The notes under the pieces are model-generated. The model was not told where the DNA came from. It was given only the letters and a program-made list of their open reading frames with translations, and made no database searches. The position numbers and the translations under genes were made by a program. A DNA stretch of 64,000 nucleotides from JABDNZ01 sp050049805 (GTDB lineage: Bacteria > Gemmatimonadota > Gemmatimonadetes > Longimicrobiales > Gaopeijiaceae), in the NCBI GenBank assembly GCA_050049805.1, contig JASFVN010000001.1, forward strand, positions 16,469 to 80,468, in the 5' to 3' direction. Within the stretch, counting starts at the first letter, position 1; each line of letters starts with the position of its first letter. Of this stretch, positions 26,529 through 35,537 are shown piece after piece.

Positions 26529-27650
26529 TTACTCCAGGCTCTTCTTGAACCGAGACACCGCCGCCAGCAGCGCCCCCACCGCCATGATCCCCACCACGGT
26601 GAAATGCAACCAGAGATCGGAAAATCCGTGCCCCTTCAGGAAGATGTTTCGGACTATCTCCATGAAATAGCGGATCGGGTTCAGGAGGGAGATGTCCTGA
26701 AAGAAGTCGGGCATGGTGTCCACGGGGTACATGAAGCCCGAGAGGATGATGGCCGGCAGGAAGAAGAGGAACATGGTGAGGAAGGCTTCCTGCTGGGTCC
26801 GGGAGATCGTCGAGATGAGAAGCCCGAACCCCAGGCCCGCCAGGATATAGAGGAAGGAAGCCGCCAACAGAGTCAGCACGGATCCCCTCAAGGGGATGCC
26901 GAACCAGAGGACCGCCAGAGTCGTGATCAAGGCCAGGTCGATCAGGCAAATGATGACGACAGGTATGGTCTTACCGAGAATCATCTCCCGGGGGGAGATG
27001 GGGCTCACCATGAGCTGTTCCAGCGTGCCCAACTCCCTCTCCCTCACCACCCCCAGGGCCGTTAGCAGCAGAGCCATCAGCATGAGGAGGAGCCCGATGA
27101 TCCCAGGGACATTATAGTCCCGGCTGGCAAGGTCGGGGTTGAACCACGCTCGGGACCGAAGCTCGATCCCTCCAACCACCGCCGTCCCTCTGTCGGCAGC
27201 CTGCTCGACTGCGAATTCCTGGACAATCCGGCCAGCGTATCCTTGCGCAACCGTGGCAGTATTCGAGCTCGTGCCATCGATGAGAATCTGGACCGGGGCC
27301 CTCTCCCCTGCCACCACTCGTTCCGCGAACCCCGGGGGGATCTGGAGCCCCACCACGGCCTCTCCGGCATCCAACGCTCTCTCGATGGCTCCCGCCCGGT
27401 CGGAACGCTCCACGATCTCGAAGTACCCGGATGCCGTGAAGTTGTCCTGGAGCAACCGGGACACGGCTGTTTGGTCCTGGTCCACCACAACGGTCGAGAG
27501 GTCCCGGACGTCTGTGTTGACGGCGTATCCAAAGAGGAGGAGTTGGACGATGGGCGCGGCGAAGGTCATCCTCTTGGTCTTCGGATCCCTGAGGAGCTGA
27601 CGCAACTCCTTCTGAACCATTACTCGCACACGGAGGGGGGAGATCTTCAC
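26529..27650 (-). CDS. ABC-2 type permease (YbhR-like)
   Basis: A 373-residue inner-membrane subunit of the exporter. One N-terminal membrane helix (FAAPIVQLLLFGYAVNTD), a periplasmic domain of about 140 residues with VVDQDQTAVSRLL, then five membrane segments and the ABC-2 signature around ERELGTLEQLMVSPISPREMILGK. The start is a GTG at 27650 that overlaps the stop of the upstream permease gene (GTGA at 27647-27650). It pairs with the neighbouring permease; the two are homologous in layout (both begin with a KE-QLLRD-type cytosolic helix). Confidence 0.92.
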   Translation of the reverse strand: MKISPLRVRVMVQKELRQLLRDPKTKRMTFAAPIVQLLLFGYAVNTDVRDLSTVVVDQDQTAVSRLLQDNFTASGYFEIVERSDRAGAIERALDAGEAVVGLQIPPGFAERVVAGERAPVQILIDGTSSNTATVAQGYAGRIVQEFAVEQAADRGTAVVGGIELRSRAWFNPDLASRDYNVPGIIGLLLMLMALLLTALGVVRERELGTLEQLMVSPISPREMILGKTIPVVIICLIDLALITTLAVLWFGIPLRGSVLTLLAASFLYILAGLGFGLLISTISRTQQEAFLTMFLFFLPAIILSGFMYPVDTMPDFFQDISLLNPIRYFMEIVRNIFLKGHGFSDLWLHFTVVGIMAVGALLAAVSRFKKSLE

Positions 27651-28765
27651 GTCTTGATCTCCTTCTTGAATACCTTCGTGGCCAGGGCCAACCCCACCAC
27701 TGCAAAAGCCAACATGAACACGGCTTGAGGCCAAAGGACTCCGGCCCCCACCCCTTTGAGCAAGACGCCTCGCGTAACCACCACGAAGTACCGGGCCGGT
27801 ATGAGGAAGGTGATTCCTTGAAGGACGATGGGCATCCCTGCGATATCGAAGAGGAACCCCGAAAGGAGGAGGGCAGGAAGGTAGGTGGCCACCATGGCCA
27901 CCTGCATGGCGAAGATCTGGGAATCGGCCACCGAGGAGATGAAGATGCCGACCCCCAGGGCGCCCAAGAGGAACAGGAGAGCCATTCCGGCAAGGAGGAA
28001 GGCATTCCCATTGAAAGGGACCTGGAAGACAACGATCCCCACCGTCACTACCACCGCCACGTCGAAGAACCCGATCAGGACGTAGGGGAGGAGTTTGCCC
28101 AGAACGATCTCCACAGCCCGAACCGGGGTGGAGGCCAGCTGTTCCATGGTGCCTCGTTCCCACTCCCGGGCAATGGTGAGGGAGGTCAGCATGGCGGCTA
28201 TGATGGACATGATCACCGCCACCAGACCAGGGACGATCATGTTTCGGCTGGCCAGGGTCTCGTTGTACCAGATTCTCGTCTCAGCGGTGGGGCCCTCGGG
28301 GAGGGAACGACCGTCCAGGAGGATCTTCGTGGAGTGACGGGCCACGATGGCCTCCGCGTAGTTTGAAGCGATGGTAGCCGTATTCGCATCGCTCCCGTCC
28401 AGGAGGAACTGTACCGGCGCACTGATTCCAGCACTCAGCTTCTCCTCGAACTCCGGGGGGATCACCAGAACGGCCCGTACCACAGCAGACGAAAGCGCAG
28501 CCTCGGCATCCCGATAGGAACTGGGGCGATCCACGATGGAAAAATACCCCGACGCCTCGAAGGCTTCCGCCAGCTCCCTGCTCCCACGGGTGGCGGACTC
28601 ATCCCACACAGCCAGACGAATGTCTTTCACGTCCCAGGAGATGGCATAGCCAAAAAAAAGGACCATGAAGAGGGGGAGAAGAAATGCCAGGATCAGACTT
28701 CGAGTGTCCCGTCGAAGCTGAATCGCCTCCTTTCGGGCGATGGCCAGGAGCCGGTGAAGATCCAA
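27647..28765 (-). CDS. ABC-2 type permease (YbhS-like)
   Basis: A 372-residue inner-membrane exporter subunit. It starts with a cytosolic helix (ARKEAIQLRRDTRS), one membrane segment LAFLLPLFMVLFFGYAI, a periplasmic domain with AVWDESATRGSREL, and five C-terminal membrane helices preceded by EWERGTMEQLASTPVRAVE. It follows the second ATPase by five bases and overlaps the next permease by four. Together with that subunit it should form the membrane channel of a heterodimeric drug or lipid exporter. Confidence 0.92.
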   Translation of the reverse strand: MDLHRLLAIARKEAIQLRRDTRSLILAFLLPLFMVLFFGYAISWDVKDIRLAVWDESATRGSRELAEAFEASGYFSIVDRPSSYRDAEAALSSAVVRAVLVIPPEFEEKLSAGISAPVQFLLDGSDANTATIASNYAEAIVARHSTKILLDGRSLPEGPTAETRIWYNETLASRNMIVPGLVAVIMSIIAAMLTSLTIAREWERGTMEQLASTPVRAVEIVLGKLLPYVLIGFFDVAVVVTVGIVVFQVPFNGNAFLLAGMALLFLLGALGVGIFISSVADSQIFAMQVAMVATYLPALLLSGFLFDIAGMPIVLQGITFLIPARYFVVVTRGVLLKGVGAGVLWPQAVFMLAFAVVGLALATKVFKKEIKT

Positions 28766-28770
28766 GATCG

Positions 28771-29712
28771 CTACCCTTCTACGGCCCCACCTTCTCTCTG
28801 GATCAACGCCACGAAGACGTCCTCCAGAGAAGGTGGCACAGCTTGAACGGAGGAGAAGGGCACTCCGCCCTCCTCCAGGACCCGCCGAATCAGTTCTGGC
28901 CCGCCGGACTCCTTCGGCACGACCGCGTGGACGTTCCGGCCGAACATGGCCGCCTCCTTGATCCCCCCTTCCCTTTTCAGAGCATCGACAGCTTTTGGTG
29001 GTGCACTCGTGGCAATCTCGAACAGGGGATCCGTCATCCGGCTTCGAAGGCCCGCAGGGGCATCCACGGCCACCACCCGGCCACGGTTCATGAGCACCAT
29101 TCGATTACAGTACTCCGCCTCTTCCATGTAATGGGTGCTGACGAGAATGGTCGTTCCTTCCTGGGCCAGGTGGTTGATAAGGTCCCAGAACTGTCTCCTT
29201 GCCGCAGGGTCCACGCCGGAGGTGGGCTCGTCCAGGAAGAGGATAGGGGGCTGGTGAAGGACGGCGCATCCCAGGGCAAGACGCTGCTTCCATCCCAGGG
29301 GGAGTCCACCGGTCAGGCGGTCCGCATGCCCCCCCAAGCCCGACATCTCGAGGACCCAGTCCCTTCGCGCCTCGAGGCGTTCCCCGGTGACTCCATAAAG
29401 GCCGGAGAACAAGTGGATGTTTTCATCCACCGAGAGGTCGGGGTAGAGAGAGAACCGCTGGGACATGTATCCGATTTTTTGCTTGATCCCCTCCGCTTCC
29501 CGCCGAACATCCAGCCCCTTGACCCAGGCCTGCCCTGAAGTGGGCTGAAGGAGGCCTATGAGCATGCGAATGGTCGTTGTCTTCCCTGCTCCGTTGGGCC
29601 CCAGGAATCCGAAGATCTCCCCCTCCGCGACCTGGAAGGTCACCGAATCCACGGCAGTGAACTCACCAAACTTCCGGGTCAGGTCCTGGACTCGAATGGC
29701 CTCCTCAGCCAC
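28771..29712 (-). CDS. ABC transporter ATPase (second half of a YbhF-like pair)
   Basis: A 313-residue nucleotide-binding subunit. Walker A GPNGAGKTTT, Q-loop in GYMSQRFSLYPDL, signature LTGGLPLGWKQRLAL (degenerate relative to LSGGQ), Walker B ILFLDEPTSGVD and the H-loop STHYMEEAEYC are all visible. C-terminal about 90 residues form the extension usual for DrrA/YbhF ATPases. Its ATG lies eight bases inside the end of the other ATPase gene. In E. coli the equivalent two domains are fused in one polypeptide, YbhF. Confidence 0.94.
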   Translation of the reverse strand: MAEEAIRVQDLTRKFGEFTAVDSVTFQVAEGEIFGFLGPNGAGKTTTIRMLIGLLQPTSGQAWVKGLDVRREAEGIKQKIGYMSQRFSLYPDLSVDENIHLFSGLYGVTGERLEARRDWVLEMSGLGGHADRLTGGLPLGWKQRLALGCAVLHQPPILFLDEPTSGVDPAARRQFWDLINHLAQEGTTILVSTHYMEEAEYCNRMVLMNRGRVVAVDAPAGLRSRMTDPLFEIATSAPPKAVDALKREGGIKEAAMFGRNVHAVVPKESGGPELIRRVLEEGGVPFSSVQAVPPSLEDVFVALIQREGGAVEG

Positions 29713-30640
29713 CGATCACCTCCCCATTCCGAACCAGGTGCAAGAAAACGTCTTCCAGGGACGGCTCCACGATCTCCACCCTGTCCGGACGGAGGCCGGC
29801 CTCCTCCAGACGAACCGAAAAACCGGCTGGGTCCTCGAGTCCCGCCTCGAGGAGAGCGTGCACCGAGTTCCCGAAGAGAGCGGTGCTTACGACGTGCGGA
29901 AGGGCACCGATCGCATCCCGGGCCCGCCGGGGCTCATCTACATGAATCGAAAGAAGGACTCCTGGAAGGAGGTCCAGGAGGTTGGAAGGCGTATCGAGAG
30001 CCAGGACTCTTCCATCGTTGAGAAGGGCCACTCGATCGCACCGTTCCGCCTCGTCCAGATACGACGTGGACACGATGACGGTAACGCCCTCCTCTACCAT
30101 CTCGTGCAGGATGAGCCAGAGATCCCGCCTCGAGACGGGATCCACACCGAAGGTGGGCTCGTCCAGGAGCAAAACCTCGGGGTGGTGGATCAAGGCACAG
30201 CTCAAAGACAGCTTTTGCTTCATTCCCCCCGAGAGGTTTCCCGCCAGCCGGTCCTCGAATGGGCCCAGGTTACTGAAAGCATACAGGCGCTCCAGGCGCT
30301 TCTTCCGTTCCGCCTTAGGGACTCTATAGAGGTCCGCGTAAAAGGCGATGTTCTCCCTGACGGTCAAATCCTGGTAGAGGCCGAACTGCTGAGACATATA
30401 AGCGATGTGGGGCTTGGCTCCTTCCGGATCTTCCCCCACGTCCACGCCGCAAACCAAGCCCTTTCCCGCCGTCGGCGGCAAAACACCCGCCAACATCCGG
30501 AGGGCGGTGGTCTTCCCAGCTCCATCGGGACCCACGAGGCCAAAAAGCTCACCTCGTCCCACCTGGAAGGTTAGATCCCGCACAGCCAGATCCTGGCCGA
30601 AGGCTCGGGTTAGCCCCTTGATGGAAACCAAGGGAATCAT
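29705..30640 (-). CDS. ABC transporter ATPase (first half of a YbhF-like pair)
   Basis: A 311-residue nucleotide-binding subunit. Walker A is GPDGAGKTTALR, with Asp in place of the more usual Asn, as in the N-terminal domain of YbhF-type proteins. Q-loop YMSQQFGLYQDL, full signature LSGGMKQKLSL, Walker B VLLLDEPTFGVD and switch region STSYLDEAERCD (Ser-Tyr where a His is normally found). Thus this domain lacks the H-loop histidine while its partner lacks a perfect signature, a pattern that suggests an asymmetric heterodimer. It overlaps the adaptor gene by four bases. Confidence 0.94.
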   Translation of the reverse strand: MIPLVSIKGLTRAFGQDLAVRDLTFQVGRGELFGLVGPDGAGKTTALRMLAGVLPPTAGKGLVCGVDVGEDPEGAKPHIAYMSQQFGLYQDLTVRENIAFYADLYRVPKAERKKRLERLYAFSNLGPFEDRLAGNLSGGMKQKLSLSCALIHHPEVLLLDEPTFGVDPVSRRDLWLILHEMVEEGVTVIVSTSYLDEAERCDRVALLNDGRVLALDTPSNLLDLLPGVLLSIHVDEPRRARDAIGALPHVVSTALFGNSVHALLEAGLEDPAGFSVRLEEAGLRPDRVEIVEPSLEDVFLHLVRNGEVIGG

Positions 30641-31635
30641 CCCTCCCCAACGCCCTGTCCGGTCCGGGCCAAGATCACGTCGGCAGGTATTCCGGGCTTG
30701 AGGTGGTAGTCCGGATCACCAGTGATTCGGACCTTCACCGCATACACCAGCTTGACCCGCTCCTCAGTGGTCTGAACGTTCCGAGGTGTGAACTCCGCTT
30801 CCGAGGCAATGAAAACGACCTCGCCTGAATAGCTTCGATCCGGATACGTGTCGGAGGAAATGGTGGCGGCCTGGCCGAGGCTGACCTCACCGATCCGGTC
30901 CTCCCGTACGTAGATCCTCACCCACCGGTCTTCCGGATCCATGACAGTGAGAACCGGAACTCCGGGTGACACCGTCTCTCCCGGCTCCCTGTGCCTCACG
31001 GTCACCAACCCCGGGAAGGGCACCGTGACGACGGCGTTCGCGAGAGCCGCGTCGATCTGGGAAATCGCCGCCTCAGCCTGTGCTACGACGGCCCGCTGTG
31101 CGGCAATCCGTTCAGGGCGGACTCCCTCCTCCAGGATTTGAAGGCGCTGGCGAGCCTGGTCGACAGCTGCTTCCGCCACCCTGAACGCCGTCACGGACTT
31201 GTCCATCATCTCCTGGCTGATGCTTCCCCCCTCGAAGAGCCTCCGGGCTCGGTCACGATCCCGTCGGGCGTCGTCTCTCCGCTCCTCGGCCTGGGTGAGG
31301 GCCGCCCTCCCCTCTGCGATCTCCTCCTCCCGGAACCCGGCTTCCATCTCCCTGAGCAGAGCTCGGGCAGCATCCAGCTGAGCTTCCGCCGATCGGCGCC
31401 GGGCCAAGAGCTCCGTCTGATCCAGGAGGGCCACTTCCTGGGCTGCCTCCACCGAGTCCCCCTCCCGGACGGAAATCACTTCGATGCGCCCCGCCATCTG
31501 GAATCCGAGATCAGCGTCGGTGGCCTCCACCGTCCCAGAGGCCTGGATATCGCCGGAATCTCCCGGCCCGCAGGAAGCCAACCACGGGGTTGAGCCTGCA
31601 AGACAAAAGATCAGGACTGGAACTCCACCTCTCAT
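30637..31635 (-). CDS. HlyD-family periplasmic adaptor lipoprotein (YbhG-like)
   Basis: A 332-residue membrane-fusion protein. Lipoprotein leader with lipobox LASC, first lipoyl half around GRIEVISVREGDSVEAAQ, a long alpha-helical hairpin at about residues 75-175 rich in Ala, Arg and Glu, the second lipoyl half with HREPGETVSPGVPVLTV and a beta-barrel domain RIYVREDRIGEVSLG. It should connect the inner-membrane exporter to the TolC channel encoded next to it. The ATG at 31635 has GGAGG seven bases upstream and overlaps the TolC stop (ATGA). Confidence 0.93.
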   Translation of the reverse strand: MRGGVPVLIFCLAGSTPWLASCGPGDSGDIQASGTVEATDADLGFQMAGRIEVISVREGDSVEAAQEVALLDQTELLARRRSAEAQLDAARALLREMEAGFREEEIAEGRAALTQAEERRDDARRDRDRARRLFEGGSISQEMMDKSVTAFRVAEAAVDQARQRLQILEEGVRPERIAAQRAVVAQAEAAISQIDAALANAVVTVPFPGLVTVRHREPGETVSPGVPVLTVMDPEDRWVRIYVREDRIGEVSLGQAATISSDTYPDRSYSGEVVFIASEAEFTPRNVQTTEERVKLVYAVKVRITGDPDYHLKPGIPADVILARTGQGVGEG

Positions 31636-33002
31636 CGGACCACCTCCATGGTCTCCCGAACCCACTCCAGGGTCAGGTCGCCCATGACCCGGGCAAGCCG
31701 GATTCCAGCCATGGCTTCCCCGTGTCGGGCCTCGGTCAATGCTGCTTGTGAGTGGAAGAACTCGGCCTGGGCTCTAAGGAAGTCGGTCTGGACTCCCGCG
31801 CCCACTTCCAGAGCGAGAGCTTCGATCCTGGCCACCTCTTCCGCCTGCTCAACAGCCCGCTCCAGCGCCTCCCGTCTCGCCCGGCTTTCCACCACCAGGG
31901 CCAGGGCCTCCTCCACGCCTTCCTCCACCTCCAGCTCAATCCGGCGCAGGGCTTCAGAAGCCTTCCGCTCCTCGGCCTCCGCCCGTTGACGCTCCGCCTC
32001 CCTGGCGCCCCCGGTGAAGAGGGGGAAGGAGACCTGAACAGAGCCCTGCCATTCCTGGACATGAGCCCCGTCCACCGTCCCGAAATCCGAGTAAGCCCCG
32101 GCCAGGTGGAGAGTGGGAAGCCAGTTCGCTCGGGCCTCCCTGACACCGGCCACGGCGCCGGCCACCTGCTGCCTTCCCATGGCCAGTTCCGGACTCACCT
32201 CCCGGGCACGCTCCATGGCCACAGCCAATGATTCCACAGGGGATGATCGCAGTGCGGCACCGGCCAAGCCCCTACCCCGTATCTGGTCCTCTCGGATCCC
32301 AGTGAGGCGGGCCAGCCTGCCTCGGGCTACCTCCAGGTGAGATCGGATGGAAATCTCGGTTGCTTCCGACTGGCTCAGCGAGGTCTGGACCCTGAGCAGG
32401 TCAACCCGGGCAGCCTTCCCCTCGGTGAGGAACTGACGAACCCTCTCCTCCTCCGCCCGAAGGGCCTCCCCCTGTCTCTCGGCCGCCTGCAGAAGCTCTG
32501 CCGATGCGATCACGTCCAGATACGCCCCACTCACCTCCGTCACCAAGTCCATCTCCGAGGCCAGCTCCCCGTGGCGGGCCACCGCTTCTCCAGCCTCGGC
32601 CTGGCCGATGCGGGCCCCTCTGGCCCCACCATCGAACAAAGAATAGCCGAGGGTGAGATTTCCTCGCACCAGGCTCCGGTCGAAGGATGGAGCCATGGTA
32701 GGATCGAAGCCATGGAGTGGTGCCACCAGCATGGGCTCCTGGTGCCTCGTGAGGGAAGCGTCCGAGAACAGGGAGGGAAACAGAGCGGATCTCGCCTGAT
32801 AGAGAGCCCCGGAGGCCACATCGGCCTTTGCCCTGGCCTCACCCACTGCCGGGTGGAACTCCAGGGCCATCCGGACGGCCTCCGGGAGGGTCAGCGGGCC
32901 TGTCTCACCGGATGCCGACCCAGGCCGTTCCTGACCCGGTGCGTCACACGGACTAAGCGCCAAGATAAGACCATATGCAATCCATCGACGTCGGAATCTC
33001 AT
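31632..33002 (-). CDS. TolC-family outer-membrane efflux protein
   Basis: A 456-residue outer-membrane channel subunit with a signal peptide (GLILALSPCDAPGQ) and two homologous halves of long helices plus short strands, for example FHPAVGEARAKADVASGAL near residue 55 and SPELAMGRQQVAGAVAGVREA near 265. It starts inside the stop of the TetR gene (ATGA at 32999-33002). The repeat layout and the neighbours identify it as the outer part of a tripartite exporter. Confidence 0.93.
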   Translation of the reverse strand: MRFRRRWIAYGLILALSPCDAPGQERPGSASGETGPLTLPEAVRMALEFHPAVGEARAKADVASGALYQARSALFPSLFSDASLTRHQEPMLVAPLHGFDPTMAPSFDRSLVRGNLTLGYSLFDGGARGARIGQAEAGEAVARHGELASEMDLVTEVSGAYLDVIASAELLQAAERQGEALRAEEERVRQFLTEGKAARVDLLRVQTSLSQSEATEISIRSHLEVARGRLARLTGIREDQIRGRGLAGAALRSSPVESLAVAMERAREVSPELAMGRQQVAGAVAGVREARANWLPTLHLAGAYSDFGTVDGAHVQEWQGSVQVSFPLFTGGAREAERQRAEAEERKASEALRRIELEVEEGVEEALALVVESRARREALERAVEQAEEVARIEALALEVGAGVQTDFLRAQAEFFHSQAALTEARHGEAMAGIRLARVMGDLTLEWVRETMEVVR

Positions 33003-33670
33003 TCCGAATCCTCCTGAGACACGAAGAAGGCCCTCCTGAGAAGGGCGAGGACATGCTCCTCCGCCGATTCCCGAGGTTGGGGCAAATCGGCATTCTGGAG
33101 GTCTTCTCGCTTCAAGAACCGCGGCATCAACGACAGGTAGATGGGCTGAGAGAGGAGAGTGAGGGCCATGAGGACCGGGTCCCCTTCTACCACAGAGCCT
33201 TCTTTCTGGCCGTCCTCCATGACCTGGGCCAGGACACCAACCACCGTCCGGACCGTCTCTAGGACCTGAGGGGGCGGGGTGTCCCCAAGGACAATCTCCT
33301 GGGCCATGAACCGGGGGAGATCTCGATGATCCCTCTGGTGACGGAACATCGCCCTCACAAAACCCTCCAGGCGAATCGGGGCAGGAATCGGGACTTCCGC
33401 CAGCTTTTCGACCCTTTCTCGCACTGGGCCGAAAACCCGCTCCAGAACCGCATGGTAAAGGGCTTCCTTCGATTCGAAGTGGTAGGTGACGGCGCCGAGG
33501 TTGGCTCCTGCCTCATTGGTCAGGGCCCGAACCGAGGTGCCCTCATACCCTCCTGAAGCGAAGAGTCTGCGGCCCGCAGCCAACAGCCGCTCAGCAGTAT
33601 CCGTGTGCTGGTGCTCCGTGCCATCTTTAGCCGGAAGCGTAGCATCCAGGTGATTCATGATTTCATTCAT
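32999..33670 (-). CDS. TetR/AcrR family repressor, CecR-like
   Basis: A 223-residue regulator. Residues 25-70 form the TetR helix-turn-helix (AAGRRLFASGGYEGTSV, then GANLGAVTYHFESKEALYHAV). The C-terminal half, with FVRAMFRHQRDHRDLPRF, resembles the DUF1956/CecR ligand domain. Being first in a TolC-HlyD-ABC operon and carrying an operator at its own start, it probably represses the whole operon until a ligand binds. Two starts are possible, 33670 and 33658; neither has a good ribosome site, so a leaderless or near-leaderless message is possible. Confidence 0.93.
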   Translation of the reverse strand: MNEIMNHLDATLPAKDGTEHQHTDTAERLLAAGRRLFASGGYEGTSVRALTNEAGANLGAVTYHFESKEALYHAVLERVFGPVRERVEKLAEVPIPAPIRLEGFVRAMFRHQRDHRDLPRFMAQEIVLGDTPPPQVLETVRTVVGVLAQVMEDGQKEGSVVEGDPVLMALTLLSQPIYLSLMPRFLKREDLQNADLPQPRESAEEHVLALLRRAFFVSQEDSE

Positions 33671-33685
33671 ACGTTTGTATGAATG
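33664..33685 (-). promoter_or_regulatory. Palindromic TetR-type operator
   Basis: A perfect inverted repeat of nine bases, CATTCATAC and GTATGAATG, around a GTTT spacer. It overlaps the first codons of the TetR gene at 33670. A TTGACT box at 33708-33703 on the minus strand lies just upstream and could be the -35 element, which would place the operator over the -10/start region. Size, symmetry and position fit autoregulation by the TetR protein. Confidence 0.8.
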
Positions 33686-33834
33686 TCAGTCCGAAGGACT
33701 CCAGTCAAGGTACCGGTGACGGATTCAGAGGCTGGGAGACTCTTGCTTGGACCGGAACCGGGCCTGGACTGCCCTCCCCTGGGCCCGAACCGATCGGTCT
33801 ATGGCAACGGTCGACGGAAAGCCGGGCCTCGAGC

Positions 33835-34362
33835 CTACTCTCGCTTCTGGGCCTTCAGCACTTCGGCGGTGACCTCACCCCGCTGGGACCCTTTCGGCTT
33901 CCCTGCCATTTCCTTGGCCGTCCGTAACCCCCCGAAGCCAAGGAGCGCCAGAACAACGGCGGCCGCGAGATGTTTGAGCTCTGCCAGTGCCGCTCCCACC
34001 TGGAAGGAGGAAAGCTGTTCCTCAGACGTCATGCTCCTGACCTGGATCACATCCAGAGGGAAGAGGACGAGAACCACCAACAGAAACACGAAGCCCAGAA
34101 TCGAGAGCACCGAGATGAGACGAAAAGTGTTTTTGTGGCCCATGACGAAGGAGAACGCCAAGGCCAGGAGGATTCCAAGGACCGGCGTACTCAGATAGGC
34201 AGCCATGAGGCCCATGAAACCATACCGCCAACTCGGATCCGCCATGCGCAGGGGGTACACCGTGGAGCCGAGATCCAACATGGGCCAGAACACCAGGGTG
34301 AACAGGAAAAAGTAAGCACCGGCGGTCAGGAGGGCGGAGGTCCTAACGGGGTTCTGGCTCAT
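33835..34362 (-). CDS. Small integral membrane protein of unknown function
   Basis: A 175-residue protein with four predicted membrane helices (around residues 10-30, 50-75, 82-105 and 130-148) and a charged Lys/Arg-rich C-terminal tail. I recognise no family. It ends 164 bases upstream of the TetR start, on the same strand, with the TetR promoter in between, so it is probably a separate transcript. Confidence 0.7.
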   Translation of the reverse strand: MSQNPVRTSALLTAGAYFFLFTLVFWPMLDLGSTVYPLRMADPSWRYGFMGLMAAYLSTPVLGILLALAFSFVMGHKNTFRLISVLSILGFVFLLVVLVLFPLDVIQVRSMTSEEQLSSFQVGAALAELKHLAAAVVLALLGFGGLRTAKEMAGKPKGSQRGEVTAEVLKAQKRE

Positions 34363-34415
34363 GGAGACGGCCTCGTTCGACGGGGACGGTGGACGATCGC
34401 TCAGTGGGAATATAA

Positions 34416-34450
34416 GAAAGGCCGGACCTCCTTGAGGAGGCCCGGCTTTC
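34416..34450 (-). terminator. Intrinsic terminator of the PEP-CTERM gene
   Basis: On the minus strand a GC-rich stem-loop (about 14 bp with one mismatch and one bulge, loop TCAA) ends in TTTC and is followed by TTATATTCC. It lies 38 bases downstream of the PEP-CTERM stop. Confidence 0.75.
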
Positions 34451-34487
34451 TTCAGCTAGCGCGCAGACGAAATTCGGTATTTCCCCG

Positions 34488-35219
34488 TTAGGAGTATCCG
34501 TTCTCCTTCAGGCGACGACGACCAACGAAGACCAGGAACAGGAGCCCGGAACCAAGGAGGACGTAGGTTTGCGGCTCGGGGGTGACGGTCTGGGTTTGAA
34601 CCAGCATGTGCTGGCTCAGTCCAAACTCGCTGCCGTTCACGGCCGTTGTCCTCAGAAGGCGCCACTGATCATAATTCTGATAGCTACCGTACCCTTCCTC
34701 GGCCAGCTGGAGCATCTGCAGTACGCCCGGATCGCTGGAATAACCGCCGGGACCCGAGGTGAGAGCCCACATGGCTCCCTGGATCGACATGATGGCAGAC
34801 GAATTGCCGACATATTGAGGAAACAGGGACGCCAGATACGCGGCCTTGGCGAAGTTCTGAAGGGGGACGCTGGAACTGTAGGTTCTGCTTCCCCACCTCT
34901 GAGCCATGGGAAAGGCCGTAGGGTTGCCAAGGGAGAGCGCTTCGGCCGTGATAATTCGGCCGCCGCCGGCCACCAGCGTATAGAAATCCACACAATACAC
35001 GGTGAAGGTGGGAGCCGTTGGGCCGGTCATCTGGGCCGTGTAGGGCCCCACCCAGTGACCCCATCCGGAGGTGGACATGGACGATGGTCCGCCGAAAATA
35101 TAGTCCACCGTGGAACCAGCATTGATCCAGGGGGCCATCTCCGGTGTCCAGGATGGCTGAGCCTGGACCGGCCGGGCCAGCAGAGCCAATCCAAAAACTA
35201 TGATTCCGAACCTTTTCAT
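34488..35219 (-). CDS. PEP-CTERM sorting-signal protein
   Basis: A 243-residue exported protein: signal peptide (IIVFGLALLARPVQAQ), a mature domain of about 190 residues with a single cysteine (VYCVDFY), and a C-terminal sorting signal made of PEPQTYVLLGSG, a hydrophobic helix and the basic run RRR. Such tails are cut by exosortase, which links them to exopolysaccharide production. No exosortase or polysaccharide gene is in the window. ATG at 35225 is an alternative start. It has its own terminator and stands alone downstream of the heme operon. Confidence 0.9.
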   Translation of the reverse strand: MKRFGIIVFGLALLARPVQAQPSWTPEMAPWINAGSTVDYIFGGPSSMSTSGWGHWVGPYTAQMTGPTAPTFTVYCVDFYTLVAGGGRIITAEALSLGNPTAFPMAQRWGSRTYSSSVPLQNFAKAAYLASLFPQYVGNSSAIMSIQGAMWALTSGPGGYSSDPGVLQMLQLAEEGYGSYQNYDQWRLLRTTAVNGSEFGLSQHMLVQTQTVTPEPQTYVLLGSGLLFLVFVGRRRLKENGYS

Positions 35220-35537
35220 GGTCATTCCGTTCTGTCCGCCTGCGACGCTACGACATGAGTGCCTCGACGCCCGGAAAAGTTTGCAAGGCACATGCCCCTT
35301 CTGTGCAGACGCCCTATGTAACGGTACCCTCCTCCATCGCCCCTCTGCCCCGGCCACCGAATCTCATCCAAGTCTATATTTTACATAAACTTAGCTTCAT
35401 CCAGCACTCCGAATCCAACTATTCGGGATGTTTCGGGTTCTCTAAAAAGGGACATTACTGCACTTATTTCCCTGTTGCAGGCGCGCCACTGTCCGTCTCT
35501 GGATTGCTGCGGAGGCCAGCCCCGCCACCAAACGGCA
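35220..35537. other. Longest intergenic stretch, between hemE and the PEP-CTERM gene
   Basis: No convincing coding sequence lies here. Bases 35375-35470 are clearly more AT-rich than the surroundings and contain TAAAATATAG on the minus strand, a plausible -10 area for the PEP-CTERM gene about 150 bases downstream. I see no matching -35 box, no -24/-12 (sigma-54) pair and no strong hairpin after hemE. A long 5' leader for the PEP-CTERM message is possible. Confidence 0.5.
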
